The position numbers were made by a program, and so were the translations under genes. Shown piece after piece: positions 32,009 to 40,738 of a stretch of DNA of 64,000 bases. Each line of letters begins with the position of its first letter. Within the stretch, counting starts at the first letter, position 1. This DNA comes from an uncultured Faecalibacterium sp. (lineage in GTDB: Bacteria > Bacillota > Clostridia > Oscillospirales > Ruminococcaceae): positions 1 to 64,000 of the forward strand of contig CALESJ010000021.1 of the NCBI GenBank assembly GCA_937907025.1. The letters are read 5' to 3'. The notes below the pieces were generated by a model that did not search any database, was not told the DNA's origin, and saw only the letters and a program-made list of their open reading frames with translations.

Positions 32009-33013
32009 ATGGATATCAAACTGAATCAGGTCATCTTTCACCTGCTGGATTCGGGGGCATCGGAACCGGTGCTGTCCGACCGGCCCATGGACATGGACGC
32101 CAACCTGTACGAATACTTCACCCTCTGCCTGGAAAAGGCCTTTGCCAGTGATGACGGCAAAAACTGCCGTTTTCTGCCCGACTCCGCCTTTTTGCAGGAG
32201 ATGCAGCAGAACCAGGACTTCATCGACCTTTCCCGCCGCATTGCGGGAGTGGTCTTCGACCAACTGCTGCAATACCCGGACATTCCTTCCGGGGACCTGG
32301 CCATCGTGGACTTCAGCGTGCAGGGCGTGCCCTTCTACGGTGTGCTCAAACTGAACTACCGTCCCGGCTACACCCATGTGACCAACGTTATGGGCAACGG
32401 CCAGTGCAGCACCATCGCCCCCCAGCGGACCATCCTGCCCGGAAGCCCCAAGGCGGATGAAGCCGCCCTCATCGACCGGGCGAACCTGACCATCCGGCTC
32501 ATCGAGAAGCGGTACACCCTGGACGACAAGAAGGACTTTTACCTGTCCACCCGGGTGTTCAGCTGCACCCAGGCCCTGCCCGAGAAGGAAAAGCTGAAAG
32601 CCGTGTGCGAAACCGCTGTGGCCGCCGTGCAGGCCGCCTACCCGGAAGCCGCCGAGCTGGAGGACGTACCGCCTTTTGACGGCGGCACCGAAACCGCCGT
32701 GGAGCTGATGGTGCGCAACCAGGCGGTGGAGAATACCATCGCGGTGGAGGACGTGCGTGCCCGCATCGAGGAGCAGTACCCCCTGGCCGCCCCGGCTTTT
32801 GACGAGGCCCTGGCCGAAACCGGTGTGACCCCCACCGACCGGGTGACCGTGTCCCCCGCCCGGATGAAGCGGCTGGAAAGCCGCAGCTTCAAGACCGAGC
32901 GGGGCATCGAGATCAAGATTCCCGCCGAGCTGTGCAACAGTGACGAAGCGGTAGAATTCATCCACAGCGCCGGAGGCGGATTGTCGATTCTGATCAAGGA
33001 TGTTCTTGTGTAA
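32009..33013 (+). CDS. Nucleoid-associated protein, NdpA/YejK family
   Basis: A 334-residue protein matching the NA37/NdpA family: the N-terminal MDIKLNQVIFHLLDSG, the central GVLKLNYRPGYTHV and the C-terminal GIEIKIPAELCNSDEAVEF are typical. Family members bind DNA non-specifically and associate with the nucleoid; E. coli YejK also interacts with topoisomerase IV and gyrase. The length fits. The start at 32009 is placed where the family begins; CAGAAAGGAA precedes it. It lies before dapL with its own terminator-free 77-base gap, and dapL has its own promoter. Confidence 0.82.
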   Translation: MDIKLNQVIFHLLDSGASEPVLSDRPMDMDANLYEYFTLCLEKAFASDDGKNCRFLPDSAFLQEMQQNQDFIDLSRRIAGVVFDQLLQYPDIPSGDLAIVDFSVQGVPFYGVLKLNYRPGYTHVTNVMGNGQCSTIAPQRTILPGSPKADEAALIDRANLTIRLIEKRYTLDDKKDFYLSTRVFSCTQALPEKEKLKAVCETAVAAVQAAYPEAAELEDVPPFDGGTETAVELMVRNQAVENTIAVEDVRARIEEQYPLAAPAFDEALAETGVTPTDRVTVSPARMKRLESRSFKTERGIEIKIPAELCNSDEAVEFIHSAGGGLSILIKDVLV

Positions 33014-33019
33014 TGCGCA

Positions 33020-33048
33020 TTGCACCAAACAGGGATTTGTGTTAAAAT
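33020..33048 (+). promoter_or_regulatory. Promoter of dapL
   Basis: TTGCAC at 33020-33025, 17-base spacer, TAAAAT at 33043-33048. Confidence 0.82.
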
Positions 33049-33090
33049 AAGTTCATTTATAAGCCTATTTTGCAGGGGGGATTCCAACAC

Positions 33091-34293
33091 ATGAAAGTCA
33101 ACAAGCATTATGCGGAACTGGAAGAGAGCTATCTGTTCAGCACCATCGCCCACAAGGTGGCGGATTTCCAGGCTGCTCATCCCGACAAGGACATCATCCG
33201 GCTGGGCATCGGCGACGTGACCCTGCCCCTGGCCAAGAGCGTGGTCCAGGCGCTGCACGAAGCCAGCGAGGAACAGGGCCACAAAGAAACCTTCCACGGC
33301 TATATTCCCAGCGAGCAGGGCTACCCGTTCCTGCGGGAAGCCATCCAGAAGTACTACGCCGGCCACGGCGTGGACCTGGACACCGCCGAGATCTTTATCT
33401 CCGACGGCGCCAAGAGCGACCTGGGCAACCTGTTGGACCTGTTTGACGTGGACAACACCGTGCTGGTGCCCGACCCGGTCTACCCCGTCTATGTGGATGA
33501 CAACGTCATGGCCGGCCGCCGCATCGTGTACATGCCCGCCAACGCGGAAAACGGCTTTCTGCCCATGCCCAGCGATTCCCTGAAGGGGGATATCGTCTAT
33601 CTGTGCAGCCCCAACAACCCCACCGGCGCCACCTACACCGTGGACCAGCTGAAGGTCTGGGTGGACTGGGCCCGTGCCAACAACGCCGTCATCCTGTTTG
33701 ACGCCGCCTATGAGTGCTTTGTCAGCGAGCCGGGTCTGGCCCGCAGCATCTTTGAGGTGGAAGGCGCCAAGGAATGCGCCATCGAGGTATGCAGCTTCTC
33801 CAAGATTGCCGGCTTCACCGGCACCCGCTGCGGCTACACTGTGGTGCCTCTGGCCCTGGAGCGGGAAGGCATGAGCCTGAACAAGATGTGGCTGCGCCGT
33901 CAGACCACCAAGTTCAACGGCGTTGCCTACATCGTGCAGCGCGCGGCAGCCGCCGTCTTCACTGAAGAAGGCATGAAAGAGATCCAGGAAAATCTGGACT
34001 ACTACCGCCGCAACGCCGCCGTCATCGGCGCAGCGCTGGACAAAGCCGGCGTGTGGTACTGCGGCGGCAAGAACAGCCCGTACATCTGGCTGAAGTGCCC
34101 CGGCAACATGGGCAGCTGGCAGTTCTTTGACTGGCTGCTGGAAACCGCCGGCGTGGTGGGCACCCCCGGCGAAGGCTTCGGTACCTGCGGCGAAGGGTAT
34201 TTCCGCCTGACCGCTTTCGGCGATGCCGACCGCACCAAGGAAGCCGCCGACCGCATTCTGGCGGCCATCAAAACGCTTCCGTCCGGCTGCTGA
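33091..34293 (+). CDS. dapL: LL-diaminopimelate aminotransferase
   Basis: A 400-residue class I/II PLP aminotransferase that makes LL-diaminopimelate directly from tetrahydrodipicolinate, giving lysine and cell-wall diaminopimelate in one step. PLP Lys238 lies in SFSKIAGFTGTRCGY; YLCSPNNPTGATY and ILFDAAYECFVSEP are the other PLP-pocket segments, and GYIPSEQGYPFLREAI is the N-terminal part. The overall match is to DapL rather than an aromatic aminotransferase. The start follows a G-rich site (GGGGGGATT) and the gene has its own promoter. DapL is common in Clostridia lacking the succinylase route. Homodimer in the cytosol. Confidence 0.94.
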   Translation: MKVNKHYAELEESYLFSTIAHKVADFQAAHPDKDIIRLGIGDVTLPLAKSVVQALHEASEEQGHKETFHGYIPSEQGYPFLREAIQKYYAGHGVDLDTAEIFISDGAKSDLGNLLDLFDVDNTVLVPDPVYPVYVDDNVMAGRRIVYMPANAENGFLPMPSDSLKGDIVYLCSPNNPTGATYTVDQLKVWVDWARANNAVILFDAAYECFVSEPGLARSIFEVEGAKECAIEVCSFSKIAGFTGTRCGYTVVPLALEREGMSLNKMWLRRQTTKFNGVAYIVQRAAAAVFTEEGMKEIQENLDYYRRNAAVIGAALDKAGVWYCGGKNSPYIWLKCPGNMGSWQFFDWLLETAGVVGTPGEGFGTCGEGYFRLTAFGDADRTKEAADRILAAIKTLPSGC

Positions 34294-34365
34294 ACGCAGC
34301 CCTTGGGGCGCAGTTCGGCACACCGGTTCACCTTTTTTCACCATATACAACGGGGAGGGACCGTT

Positions 34366-34776
34366 ATGCAGCCTAGCGAAGAGATCATGCAATTTCTGAA
34401 AGACAACCCGACGTTCTATCTGGCCACGGTGGACGGGTATCTGCCGCGTGTGCGGCCCATGGGCTTTGCCATGTGGTACAAGGACCATCTGTGCCTGGCC
34501 ATCGGCAAGCATAAGGCTGCCTACAAGCAGTTGCTGGACAACACCAATCTGGAGATCTGCGCTGCCAACGAGCGCGGCGAGTGGATGCGCATTCAGGGCA
34601 CTGCCAACTTTGACAACAGCCCCGAAGCCCAGAAGGCGGCCTTCAAGGCTGCCCCGCACCTGCAGGACATCTACAATGACGAGAGCGGCCTGAAGCTGGG
34701 CATCGTCTATCTGGACCATATTTCGGCCAAGCTGTTCTCCATGTCCGGTTCCGTCAAGGACATCCTGAGCTACTGA
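34366..34776 (+). CDS. Pyridoxamine 5'-phosphate oxidase-like FMN-binding protein
   Basis: A 136-residue split-barrel flavin-binding protein. It begins with EEIMQFLKDNPTFYLATVDGYLPRVRPMGFAMWYKDHLCLAIGKHKAAYKQLLDNTNLEICA, the usual PNPOx-like pattern, and ends LGIVYLDHISAKLFSMSG. It probably binds FMN or F420-type cofactor and reduces or shields small molecules, but no specific reaction can be given. It is preceded by GGGAGGGA. It lies 72 bases after dapL and may be read from the same transcript; a strong terminator follows. The true start at 34366 is chosen over a longer frame at 34303, which has no ribosome site. Confidence 0.88.
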   Translation: MQPSEEIMQFLKDNPTFYLATVDGYLPRVRPMGFAMWYKDHLCLAIGKHKAAYKQLLDNTNLEICAANERGEWMRIQGTANFDNSPEAQKAAFKAAPHLQDIYNDESGLKLGIVYLDHISAKLFSMSGSVKDILSY

Positions 34777-34790
34777 GTTTTCCGTTCTGT

Positions 34791-34823
34791 CCCCGTCCTT
34801 TGCAAAAAGGGCGGGGATTTTTG
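34791..34823 (+). terminator. Terminator after the PNPOx-like gene
   Basis: CCCCGTCCTTT pairs with AAAGGGCGGGG, followed by ATTTTTG. Confidence 0.9.
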
Positions 34824-34894
34824 TTTTTCGTGTGACTTTTTTGCCCGGTCGGGCGTCTGGATGGATGAAGGGCCCAACAAAGGAGGAAACCAAC

Positions 34895-35452
34895 TTGCAC
34901 ACTGTCAATGACCAAGAGCTGCTGGAGCTGCTATGCAGTGACCCGCAGACCGGACTGGCCGCCGTGCTGGACTATTACGGCGCCATGATCCACGGCATCG
35001 TGCGGCGGGTTCTGCCGGATGCCGCCCAGGACGCCGAGGAATGTGTGGCCGATGTACTGGTGGCCGCCTGGCGCCATGCGCCGCAGCTGCGGAACAACGC
35101 CCAGAGCCTGAAAGGCTGGCTGTGCGTGACCGCACGCAACACCGCCATCACCCGCTGGCGTGCTTTACGCCGCAAGGGCACCGTTCCCCTGGATGAAGCC
35201 ATCGCCGGGGACTGGCTGCTGACGCCCCAGCCCACCGAGGCGGAGGAGCGCATCCAGGCGCTGGTGCTGGAGCTGGAAGAACCGGACCGCACCATCTTTC
35301 TGCGACGGTACTATCTGCTGGAACCCGCCCGGGAGATTGCCCGGGCGATGCATATGACCGAACATAACGTCAATGTGCGCTTATCCCGCGGGCGCGTCAA
35401 GCTGCGCCGGAGATTCACCGAAAGCGAAACGGAGGAAACCTGCCATGCGTAA
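34895..35452 (+). CDS. ECF-type RNA polymerase sigma factor
   Basis: A 185-residue sigma-70 family factor. Region 2 is visible in AQDAEECVADVLVAAWRHA, and region 4 is a helix-turn-helix near the end (EIARAMHMTEHNVNVRLSRGRVKLRRRF). It lacks regions 1 and 3, as in ECF-type factors. TTG at 34895 was chosen because AAAGGAGG lies nine bases upstream; ATG at 34832 has no such site and falls in the preceding terminator zone. The stop codon overlaps the next gene by eight bases, so it is coupled to its likely regulator. It would bind core RNA polymerase when released from its partner. Confidence 0.88.
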   Translation: MHTVNDQELLELLCSDPQTGLAAVLDYYGAMIHGIVRRVLPDAAQDAEECVADVLVAAWRHAPQLRNNAQSLKGWLCVTARNTAITRWRALRRKGTVPLDEAIAGDWLLTPQPTEAEERIQALVLELEEPDRTIFLRRYYLLEPAREIARAMHMTEHNVNVRLSRGRVKLRRRFTESETEETCHA

Positions 35453-37037
35453 ACCTGAACATCCTGATTCCGTGGCCGGCCGCCTGAGCGAGATGCCGGT
35501 GGGCCAGGCCCCCCTGCGCGCCGACCAGCGCGACCGCATCCTGGCCATGGCCTGCGAGAAGGCCGGGCTGGAGCCCCCGCAGGACGAGAAGCAACCGGTC
35601 CCCGCCCCCACCGTACACCGAGCCCCCCGCCGTCCCCTGCGGAAAGTCGGCGTCTTTGCGGCCGCTGTGGCCGCCGTGTGTGCTCTGTCCCTGGGGGTAG
35701 CGGCGGTAGGCCCCGCCCTGCTGCAGCTGGGCCGCGGCGAAATTCATTTCTTTGATGACGCCCCCGACCCTGCCACTGCCGAAAACGCTCTGGACGCCCC
35801 CCACGGCAGCTTTTCCACTGCCGCCGAAACCATGGCCGACCACACCGTGACCATCGGCCAGACCTGCGAGAGCAACGGCCTTTCCATGACGCTGGAAAGC
35901 GTTTCCATGGACACCGCCGCCATGAACCTGTTCCTGACCATCCGCAAGGACAACCTGATCCCCGACCTGCTGAACCGTCCGGGGGGCAGCGATTATTTCG
36001 GCCAGAGCGAACTGAGCGCCCTGCTGGGCTGGATGCCCACCTTTGACGGCGACAGAGGCCAGGGGCCCCTCATCAACGGGCAGGCCGTCTGCTCGGCCAG
36101 CTATCAGGTACAGGACTTCTACCGGGTGGATGACAACACCCTGCAGGTCTGGGTGCATTACAACCTCATCGACCTGCCGGAGGGTGACACCCTGACTGTC
36201 AATCTGGATGAATGCTACAACGCCCTGGGTGTGGACGGCAGCTGGTCCTTCACCTTCACCCTGGATGCCGCCCAGGTGCGGGCCCAGAGCCTGAGCGCCC
36301 AGCCCGGCATCTACGATATAGGGCAGACCTACACCGCAGACCTGGAAGGCAAGGTAGTTGTGGACGCTCCCCTGCGCCTGCGGCGCCTGGCTTTCGGCCC
36401 GGTGGGCGGCGTGATGGTGACGGACCTTGGGGAAGATCCGGCACTTCTGGAGCCGGACAACGTCACTGTGAACGGTACCACCTGGGGATTCAGTCCCGAA
36501 ATGCTGTTGATGACCGATAACACCGGAAAAGAGCTGTATGCTGTTTCCAGCAAAATCATTTACAGCGGCAACGAACCCTCGACCTATGATGTCACCTCGC
36601 CAGGGGACGGCGCCACCGAGCTGACCCTGACCCCGGTGGTGCACAAAGGGGAATATGATTCCCAGGAGCGCACCCTGACCACCGAGGAGATGAAGCAGGG
36701 TGTGACCGTGGCCACCACCGATGTGAGCGGCTTCACCGTGCGCAACTACCAGATGGAAAACGGCTCCATCAGCTATGAGCTGGTTCCCTATGGGTTGTCC
36801 CGCCCCATCGAAATCATCCCCGATGACGATGATCTGGTAACCATGATCAACGGCCACAGTGCCATGTCCAGCGCCACCATGGACCCCAAGACCGGCGTAT
36901 GGAGCTGCCGCCTGGACTACTACGCCGCCACTGATGAAGAACTGGCATCCATTGCCACCTGGCGCTATTATTTCGAGCCCGGCTACGAGGCGGACACCGC
37001 CCACAGCCTGACCCTGCCCCTGACTGCCGAAAACTGA
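35445..37037 (+). CDS. Anti-sigma-type membrane protein with DUF4179 domain
   Basis: A 530-residue protein. Residues 1-70 are a cytosolic N-terminal region (ADQRDRILAMACEKAGL); one membrane segment (about residues 70-90, VGVFAAAVAAVCALSLGVAAVG) follows, and the rest lies outside. The large outside part (residues 95-530) contains the DUF4179-type domain. The layout (cytosolic sigma-binding part, one membrane helix, large outside sensor) is that of an ECF anti-sigma factor; the sigma-overlapping start (eight-base overlap) supports this. The start at 35445 has GGAGG upstream. No zinc-finger HxxxCxxC motif is present in the cytosolic part, unlike the second anti-sigma of this window at 58243. A terminator follows. 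Confidence 0.82.
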   Translation: MRKPEHPDSVAGRLSEMPVGQAPLRADQRDRILAMACEKAGLEPPQDEKQPVPAPTVHRAPRRPLRKVGVFAAAVAAVCALSLGVAAVGPALLQLGRGEIHFFDDAPDPATAENALDAPHGSFSTAAETMADHTVTIGQTCESNGLSMTLESVSMDTAAMNLFLTIRKDNLIPDLLNRPGGSDYFGQSELSALLGWMPTFDGDRGQGPLINGQAVCSASYQVQDFYRVDDNTLQVWVHYNLIDLPEGDTLTVNLDECYNALGVDGSWSFTFTLDAAQVRAQSLSAQPGIYDIGQTYTADLEGKVVVDAPLRLRRLAFGPVGGVMVTDLGEDPALLEPDNVTVNGTTWGFSPEMLLMTDNTGKELYAVSSKIIYSGNEPSTYDVTSPGDGATELTLTPVVHKGEYDSQERTLTTEEMKQGVTVATTDVSGFTVRNYQMENGSISYELVPYGLSRPIEIIPDDDDLVTMINGHSAMSSATMDPKTGVWSCRLDYYAATDEELASIATWRYYFEPGYEADTAHSLTLPLTAEN

Positions 37038-37079
37038 CAACGAATCCTTCTTTCCGGGATTCTGTACACAGGAAAAGTC

Positions 37080-37113
37080 GCCGCCCTGCATCACGCGGGA
37101 CGGCGGCTTTTTG
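37080..37113 (+). terminator. Terminator after the sigma-DUF4179 operon
   Basis: GCCGCC pairs with GGCGGC around a GC-rich partly paired loop, followed by TTTTTG. Confidence 0.8.
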
Positions 37114-37149
37114 CATAAAAAACCAGCAGTCTGGTTTTATTTCCAAATA

Positions 37150-37178
37150 TTGACAAATTTTCCAAAATATCGTATACT
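37150..37178 (+). promoter_or_regulatory. Promoter of the AbrB-type gene
   Basis: TTGACA at 37150-37155, 17-base spacer, TATACT at 37173-37178. The leader is about 110 bases; an in-frame upstream extension exists but lacks a ribosome site. Confidence 0.88.
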
Positions 37179-37295
37179 ATCCACAAGAAGTTGCGGCCGA
37201 TGTCAGAATACGACAGCAAATATAGTTTTTCGGCCCAACAAAAAAGCCCGGACCGCCTTTCGGCGCGGCGGGCATGGAGCGGGAGGGAACCCAAC

Positions 37296-37547
37296 ATGAA
37301 ATCGACAGGCATCATCCGCAATGTGGACGGTCTGGGGCGCATCGTGCTGCCCAAGGACCTGCGCAAACAATACGGCATCACGCCGGATACCCCTTTGGAG
37401 ATCATGACCGATTCGGACTGCATCATCCTGCGCAAGTATCGCCCCGCAGGCTGCTGCGAATTCTGCGGCGATGTATCCGACGACGTGGTGGTTTTCCACG
37501 GAAAGCCCATCTGCGGGGCCTGCCGCCGGGCACTGGCATCGCTGTAA
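37296..37547 (+). CDS. AbrB/SpoVT-type DNA-binding protein with C-terminal zinc ribbon
   Basis: An 83-residue protein. Residues 1-48 are the SpoVT/AbrB swapped-hairpin DNA-binding fold (GIIRNVDGLGRIVLPKDLRKQYGITPDTPLEI). The C-terminal 35 residues carry two CxxC pairs (CCEFCGD and ICGACRR), a zinc-ribbon-like knuckle not found in AbrB itself. AbrB-family proteins are transition-state regulators that act as tetramers. GGGAGGG precedes the ATG. It has its own promoter and is followed after six bases by the 3' end of the opposing XRE gene. Confidence 0.9.
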   Translation: MKSTGIIRNVDGLGRIVLPKDLRKQYGITPDTPLEIMTDSDCIILRKYRPAGCCEFCGDVSDDVVVFHGKPICGACRRALASL

Positions 37548-37553
37548 AAGGAA

Positions 37554-38243
37554 TCAGTGCTGCTTGCCGCGCACAGCTTCCTCGCTGTTCTTGACCAGAT
37601 TCATCAGGCTGGTGGCATGGCGGGGGTATTCCCGGGCCAGACTCTCGGTGGTCATGTTGAACACCGCCGGGTTGGGCGCGGGACCGCCCTCATCCTCCCC
37701 GGCCAGTACCGCGGCCAGTTCCCCTTTCTGGGTGGCCATAGCGGCTTCGGTGGCATGCTGCCAGCGGGCCGGGCTGACCCGGAACAGGCTGGCCACGTTC
37801 TTGGGGGCAGACTGATACAGCTGGCGGAACATCCCGTAGACTGCCAGCATCAGATAGTTGCTGACCGCCGTGACCACCCGCTTATCGCGGCACTGGTCCA
37901 GCTTATCAAACAGGATGTCCAACGAATTTTCGATGAGTTTTTTATACATGGTGGGCAGCACACTGCCATGGTAGACGCTGCCGGAGGTGGCACTGCCTTC
38001 GGGCAGGTCCTCCACCTTGATGGTCTGACCGCTGCGCTCCGCACTGCGGCCCAGCAGATAATCACACGAAACACCGTAATAATCGGCTACCTGCACCACG
38101 AACTCCAGGCCGCATTCCCGGATACCTTTTTCGTAATGGGATAACTGCGCCTGGCTGATGCCCAGGTCGCTGGCCGCCTGTTTCTGGGTGATGCCACGCT
38201 CTTTCCGCAGCAGGGTAATGATTCGGTTGAATTCCATTGCCAT
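37554..38243 (-). CDS. XRE-family helix-turn-helix regulator
   Basis: A 229-residue regulator with an N-terminal Cro/C1-type helix-turn-helix (FNRIITLLRKERGITQKQAASDLGISQAQLSHYEKGIRECGLEFVVQVADYYGVSCDYLLG). The C-terminal ~160 residues are helical with no recognised sensory domain. It is cytosolic and may autoregulate: an inverted repeat ACACT/AGTGT lies at 38260-38277, just upstream. The ATG at 38243 was chosen because AAGGACGG lies seven bases upstream; a GTG at 38261 would overlap that repeat. The 3' end converges with the AbrB-type gene. Confidence 0.85.
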   Translation of the reverse strand: MAMEFNRIITLLRKERGITQKQAASDLGISQAQLSHYEKGIRECGLEFVVQVADYYGVSCDYLLGRSAERSGQTIKVEDLPEGSATSGSVYHGSVLPTMYKKLIENSLDILFDKLDQCRDKRVVTAVSNYLMLAVYGMFRQLYQSAPKNVASLFRVSPARWQHATEAAMATQKGELAAVLAGEDEGGPAPNPAVFNMTTESLAREYPRHATSLMNLVKNSEEAVRGKQH

Positions 38244-38519
38244 GTCGTTGCCGTCCTTCACACTCTTTACATAGTGTTGATTATATCTGCGAAAAAACGC
38301 TTTGTAAAGACCAAATTCGTCAAGTTTTTTGCATTTTTTTCGGCAGTTTGTGCAAAAGAGTGCCGTCCCAACTAGATATTGGACCTGTACACAAGTTCAG
38401 GGTACAAATATTGTGTCCCCAAATTCTGGTAAGGACGGTATATTTTGCAAATTGTAATAATTTTGTAATCTTTTATTTTGCGTTTTGCAGCGCCATTTTT
38501 CCCACAGGAGGGACGTATT

Positions 38520-39146
38520 TTGAAATACTTTAAATTGCACCTGATCCGCCACGGCCTGACTTCCGCCAATCTGGAAGGCCGTTATATCGGCAGCGGCACC
38601 GACCTGCCCCTGTGTGAGGAGGGCCGCGCCGGGCTGCTGGAGCTGAAGCAGCAGTTTGAATACCCCCAGGTAGGGCTGGTGTTCACCTCTCCCCTGCTGC
38701 GCGCCAAGGAAACCGCCGAGATCCTGTATCCGGGGGTGCGCACCATCGCGCTGCAGGACCTGCGGGAGATGGGCTTCGGCGTGTTTGAGAACCGTCTGCT
38801 CACCGACCTGGCCAAGGACCCGGACTTTGCCGCCTGGATGGACCCCACCAGTGAAAAGGTCCCGGAAGGAGCCGAAAGCCGGCAAACCTTTGCCGACCGG
38901 TCGGGCAGCATGCTCATGAAGCTGTTTGAGTTCATGATCAAGACCCACACCGAGGAAGCCGCCTGCGTGACCCACGGCGGGGTGATCCTGAACATGCTGG
39001 CCCGCCATGCCCTGCCCCAGCGCCATCCCGAAGAGTGGATGACCGACCCGGGCTGCGGGTACAGCCTGCGTCTGGACACCGCCATGTGGATGCGGGACCA
39101 TCTGGCCGAAGCCTACGATGTGGTGCCCCGCGGGTATCTGGATTGA
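38520..39146 (+). CDS. Histidine phosphatase family protein
   Basis: A 208-residue phosphoglycerate mutase-like protein. The catalytic motif LIRHGLTSAN is at residues 7-16, and a second active-site His segment lies in CVTHGGVI. The start is TTG because AGGAGGG lies seven bases before it and the family begins exactly there (MKYFKLHLIRHG). It may act on a phosphorylated metabolite (phosphosugar, cobalamin or adenylated intermediate); the substrate is unknown. Single gene with its own terminator at 39177. Confidence 0.9.
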   Translation: MKYFKLHLIRHGLTSANLEGRYIGSGTDLPLCEEGRAGLLELKQQFEYPQVGLVFTSPLLRAKETAEILYPGVRTIALQDLREMGFGVFENRLLTDLAKDPDFAAWMDPTSEKVPEGAESRQTFADRSGSMLMKLFEFMIKTHTEEAACVTHGGVILNMLARHALPQRHPEEWMTDPGCGYSLRLDTAMWMRDHLAEAYDVVPRGYLD

Positions 39147-39176
39147 TGTACCACCTTTTTATAAAGGCATAAAATT

Positions 39177-39208
39177 CCCCGGCAGTTTGCAGGCTGCCGG
39201 GGCTTTTT
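39177..39208 (+). terminator. Terminator between histidine phosphatase and DUF3048 genes
   Basis: CCCCGGCAG pairs with CTGCCGGGG, followed by CTTTTTA. Confidence 0.9.
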
Positions 39209-39222
39209 ATTGGATACGGAAA

Positions 39223-40617
39223 TTATTCAGCCGCTGGTTCACTGGAAGCCGCATCCCCTTCCGGGGCGGCATCCGTTTCCGGGGCCGGGGTCGGCGTGCC
39301 GAAGACCGCATCATAAGCGGCCTGGGCCGTGGCCAGGGCATCGTTGGCGGCGGTCAGGCGCTGGGCGGCGGCCTCATCGTCGGCGGGGTCCTCTGTGGCG
39401 GCCGCATCGGTCACCGCCTGCTGGGCAGCGGCCAGCTCGGACTGGGCTGCCAGCAGATTGTTCTGTATATCCTGGTTCTGCTTGGCTGCTTCTGCCGCTT
39501 CATCCGAAACACCGCTTTCCAGCAGCGCCGGTTTCTCCGGCAGGGTCTGTTCGGTCCCATCGGAGGCAAACAGCTGCAGTTTCTGGCCGTAGTATCCGCC
39601 CCAGATGGCCAGATAAGTCTTGCCCGGGTTGACGGACAGCGTGGCACCGGAGGCATCGGTCAGGGACAGAGGCGCCGCAGCGTCGCCCTTGGTCCAGTTG
39701 ATCTGCTCCCAGGCACCGTCGGTCAGATACAGTCCGGTGCCGCCGGACAGGTCATACTGGCGGGTGTAGCCATCATCCTTGATGCCGCTGGACGCGTACA
39801 GGACCAGCACATTTTTGAACGAAGCCTGCGCCCCGGTATCGGCATCCATGGTGGGGGTTCCGTCCATATTATGGCGCAGATACACCCCGTTGGCGGCGTC
39901 ATACTTCAGCTCGGCGCCAGCCGTATCAGAGAACGTAATATACAGGTTGGTCCCGTTCTGGGTTTCGGGCGCGGTGCGTTCCTCAAAATGGAACAGGGGC
40001 ATGTTGGCGCCGGTGGTATCCATGCTGTAATTGGCCAGGCCCGCGGTGATCTGGTCGGCGGTGGTGTACCAGCAGTTTTCCTCCCGGTAGCCGCTGGTGT
40101 AGCGGTCCATATCAAAGGTGAAACCGGAAGTGCCCACATTCAGACCGTCCATATCCTGGTAGGTCAGCACATTCAGCAGGTTGGAGGCATAGATGGTCTT
40201 GCCGATGTGGACCGGCACCGCATTAAGGGGCAGCACAAACTGCAGCCCCAGGTCGGTGGCTTTTCCCACCGGCCCGGCCTTGCTGATGTCGGTCCGGGTG
40301 GCAAACACGGCGGTCAGGCTGGTATCATACCCTTCGCTGACGCCTTCCACCAGCAGGTCGGCCTTGCCAATCCCCCACTGGGGAGTAGAACCATCCCCGG
40401 TACGCAGGGTCACGGCCACGGGCCGCTGGTTGTTGTAATCGGTTTCGGTGGTCTGCCCGGTCAGCGGGTTGGTGTTGTTGACCGGTGCCGGAGTGGCGGT
40501 GGGCTCGGTGGTGGGTTCAGCAGTCGTCTGTGACGATTCCGAAGAACCGGGTACCGAGCAGGCAGCCAGCATCATCACAGACAGCGCAGCCGCCGCCAGA
40601 CGGATGGATTTTCTCAT
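39223..40617 (-). CDS. DUF3048 lipoprotein with Ala/Gln-rich C-terminal helix
   Basis: A 464-residue lipoprotein: a signal peptide (MRKSIRLAAAALSVMMLAAC) ends in a lipobox Cys near residue 20. A Thr/Pro/Glu-rich linker follows, then the DUF3048 domain (NPLTGQTTETDYNNQRPVAVTLRTGD, ADLLVEGVSEGYDTSLTAVFAT, PVHIGKTIYASNLLN). The last ~90 residues form a coiled-coil-like Ala-rich helix (QNNLLAAQSELAAAQQAVTDAA). It would be anchored to the outer face of the membrane. DUF3048 proteins are of unknown function. The start at 40617 is preceded by GAGGGGAA. A second, related gene lies upstream in the same direction, with a terminator between. Confidence 0.88.
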   Translation of the reverse strand: MRKSIRLAAAALSVMMLAACSVPGSSESSQTTAEPTTEPTATPAPVNNTNPLTGQTTETDYNNQRPVAVTLRTGDGSTPQWGIGKADLLVEGVSEGYDTSLTAVFATRTDISKAGPVGKATDLGLQFVLPLNAVPVHIGKTIYASNLLNVLTYQDMDGLNVGTSGFTFDMDRYTSGYREENCWYTTADQITAGLANYSMDTTGANMPLFHFEERTAPETQNGTNLYITFSDTAGAELKYDAANGVYLRHNMDGTPTMDADTGAQASFKNVLVLYASSGIKDDGYTRQYDLSGGTGLYLTDGAWEQINWTKGDAAAPLSLTDASGATLSVNPGKTYLAIWGGYYGQKLQLFASDGTEQTLPEKPALLESGVSDEAAEAAKQNQDIQNNLLAAQSELAAAQQAVTDAAATEDPADDEAAAQRLTAANDALATAQAAYDAVFGTPTPAPETDAAPEGDAASSEPAAE

Positions 40618-40667
40618 AGGTTTCCCCTCTATACAGTGCCGGGGCACACACCCCGAATGATAGCCGC

Positions 40668-40718
40668 AAAGGCGCACGGCCTGCCCGGGTGAGCCGGGCA
40701 GCGGCTGTGCGCCTTTTT
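40668..40718 (-). terminator. Terminator between the two DUF3048 genes
   Basis: AAAGGCGCAC pairs with GTGCGCCTTT around a folded centre (CTGCCCGGgtgagCCGGGCAG). On the minus strand it terminates the upstream DUF3048 gene. Confidence 0.85.
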
Positions 40719-40738
40719 GGTTTTATTTTGTGTCAGAA

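Noticed and set aside
37191..37295. Longer start of the AbrB-type protein
   Set aside because: The frame is open upstream, but there is no ribosome site and the family begins at 37296, where GGGAGGG precedes the ATG.
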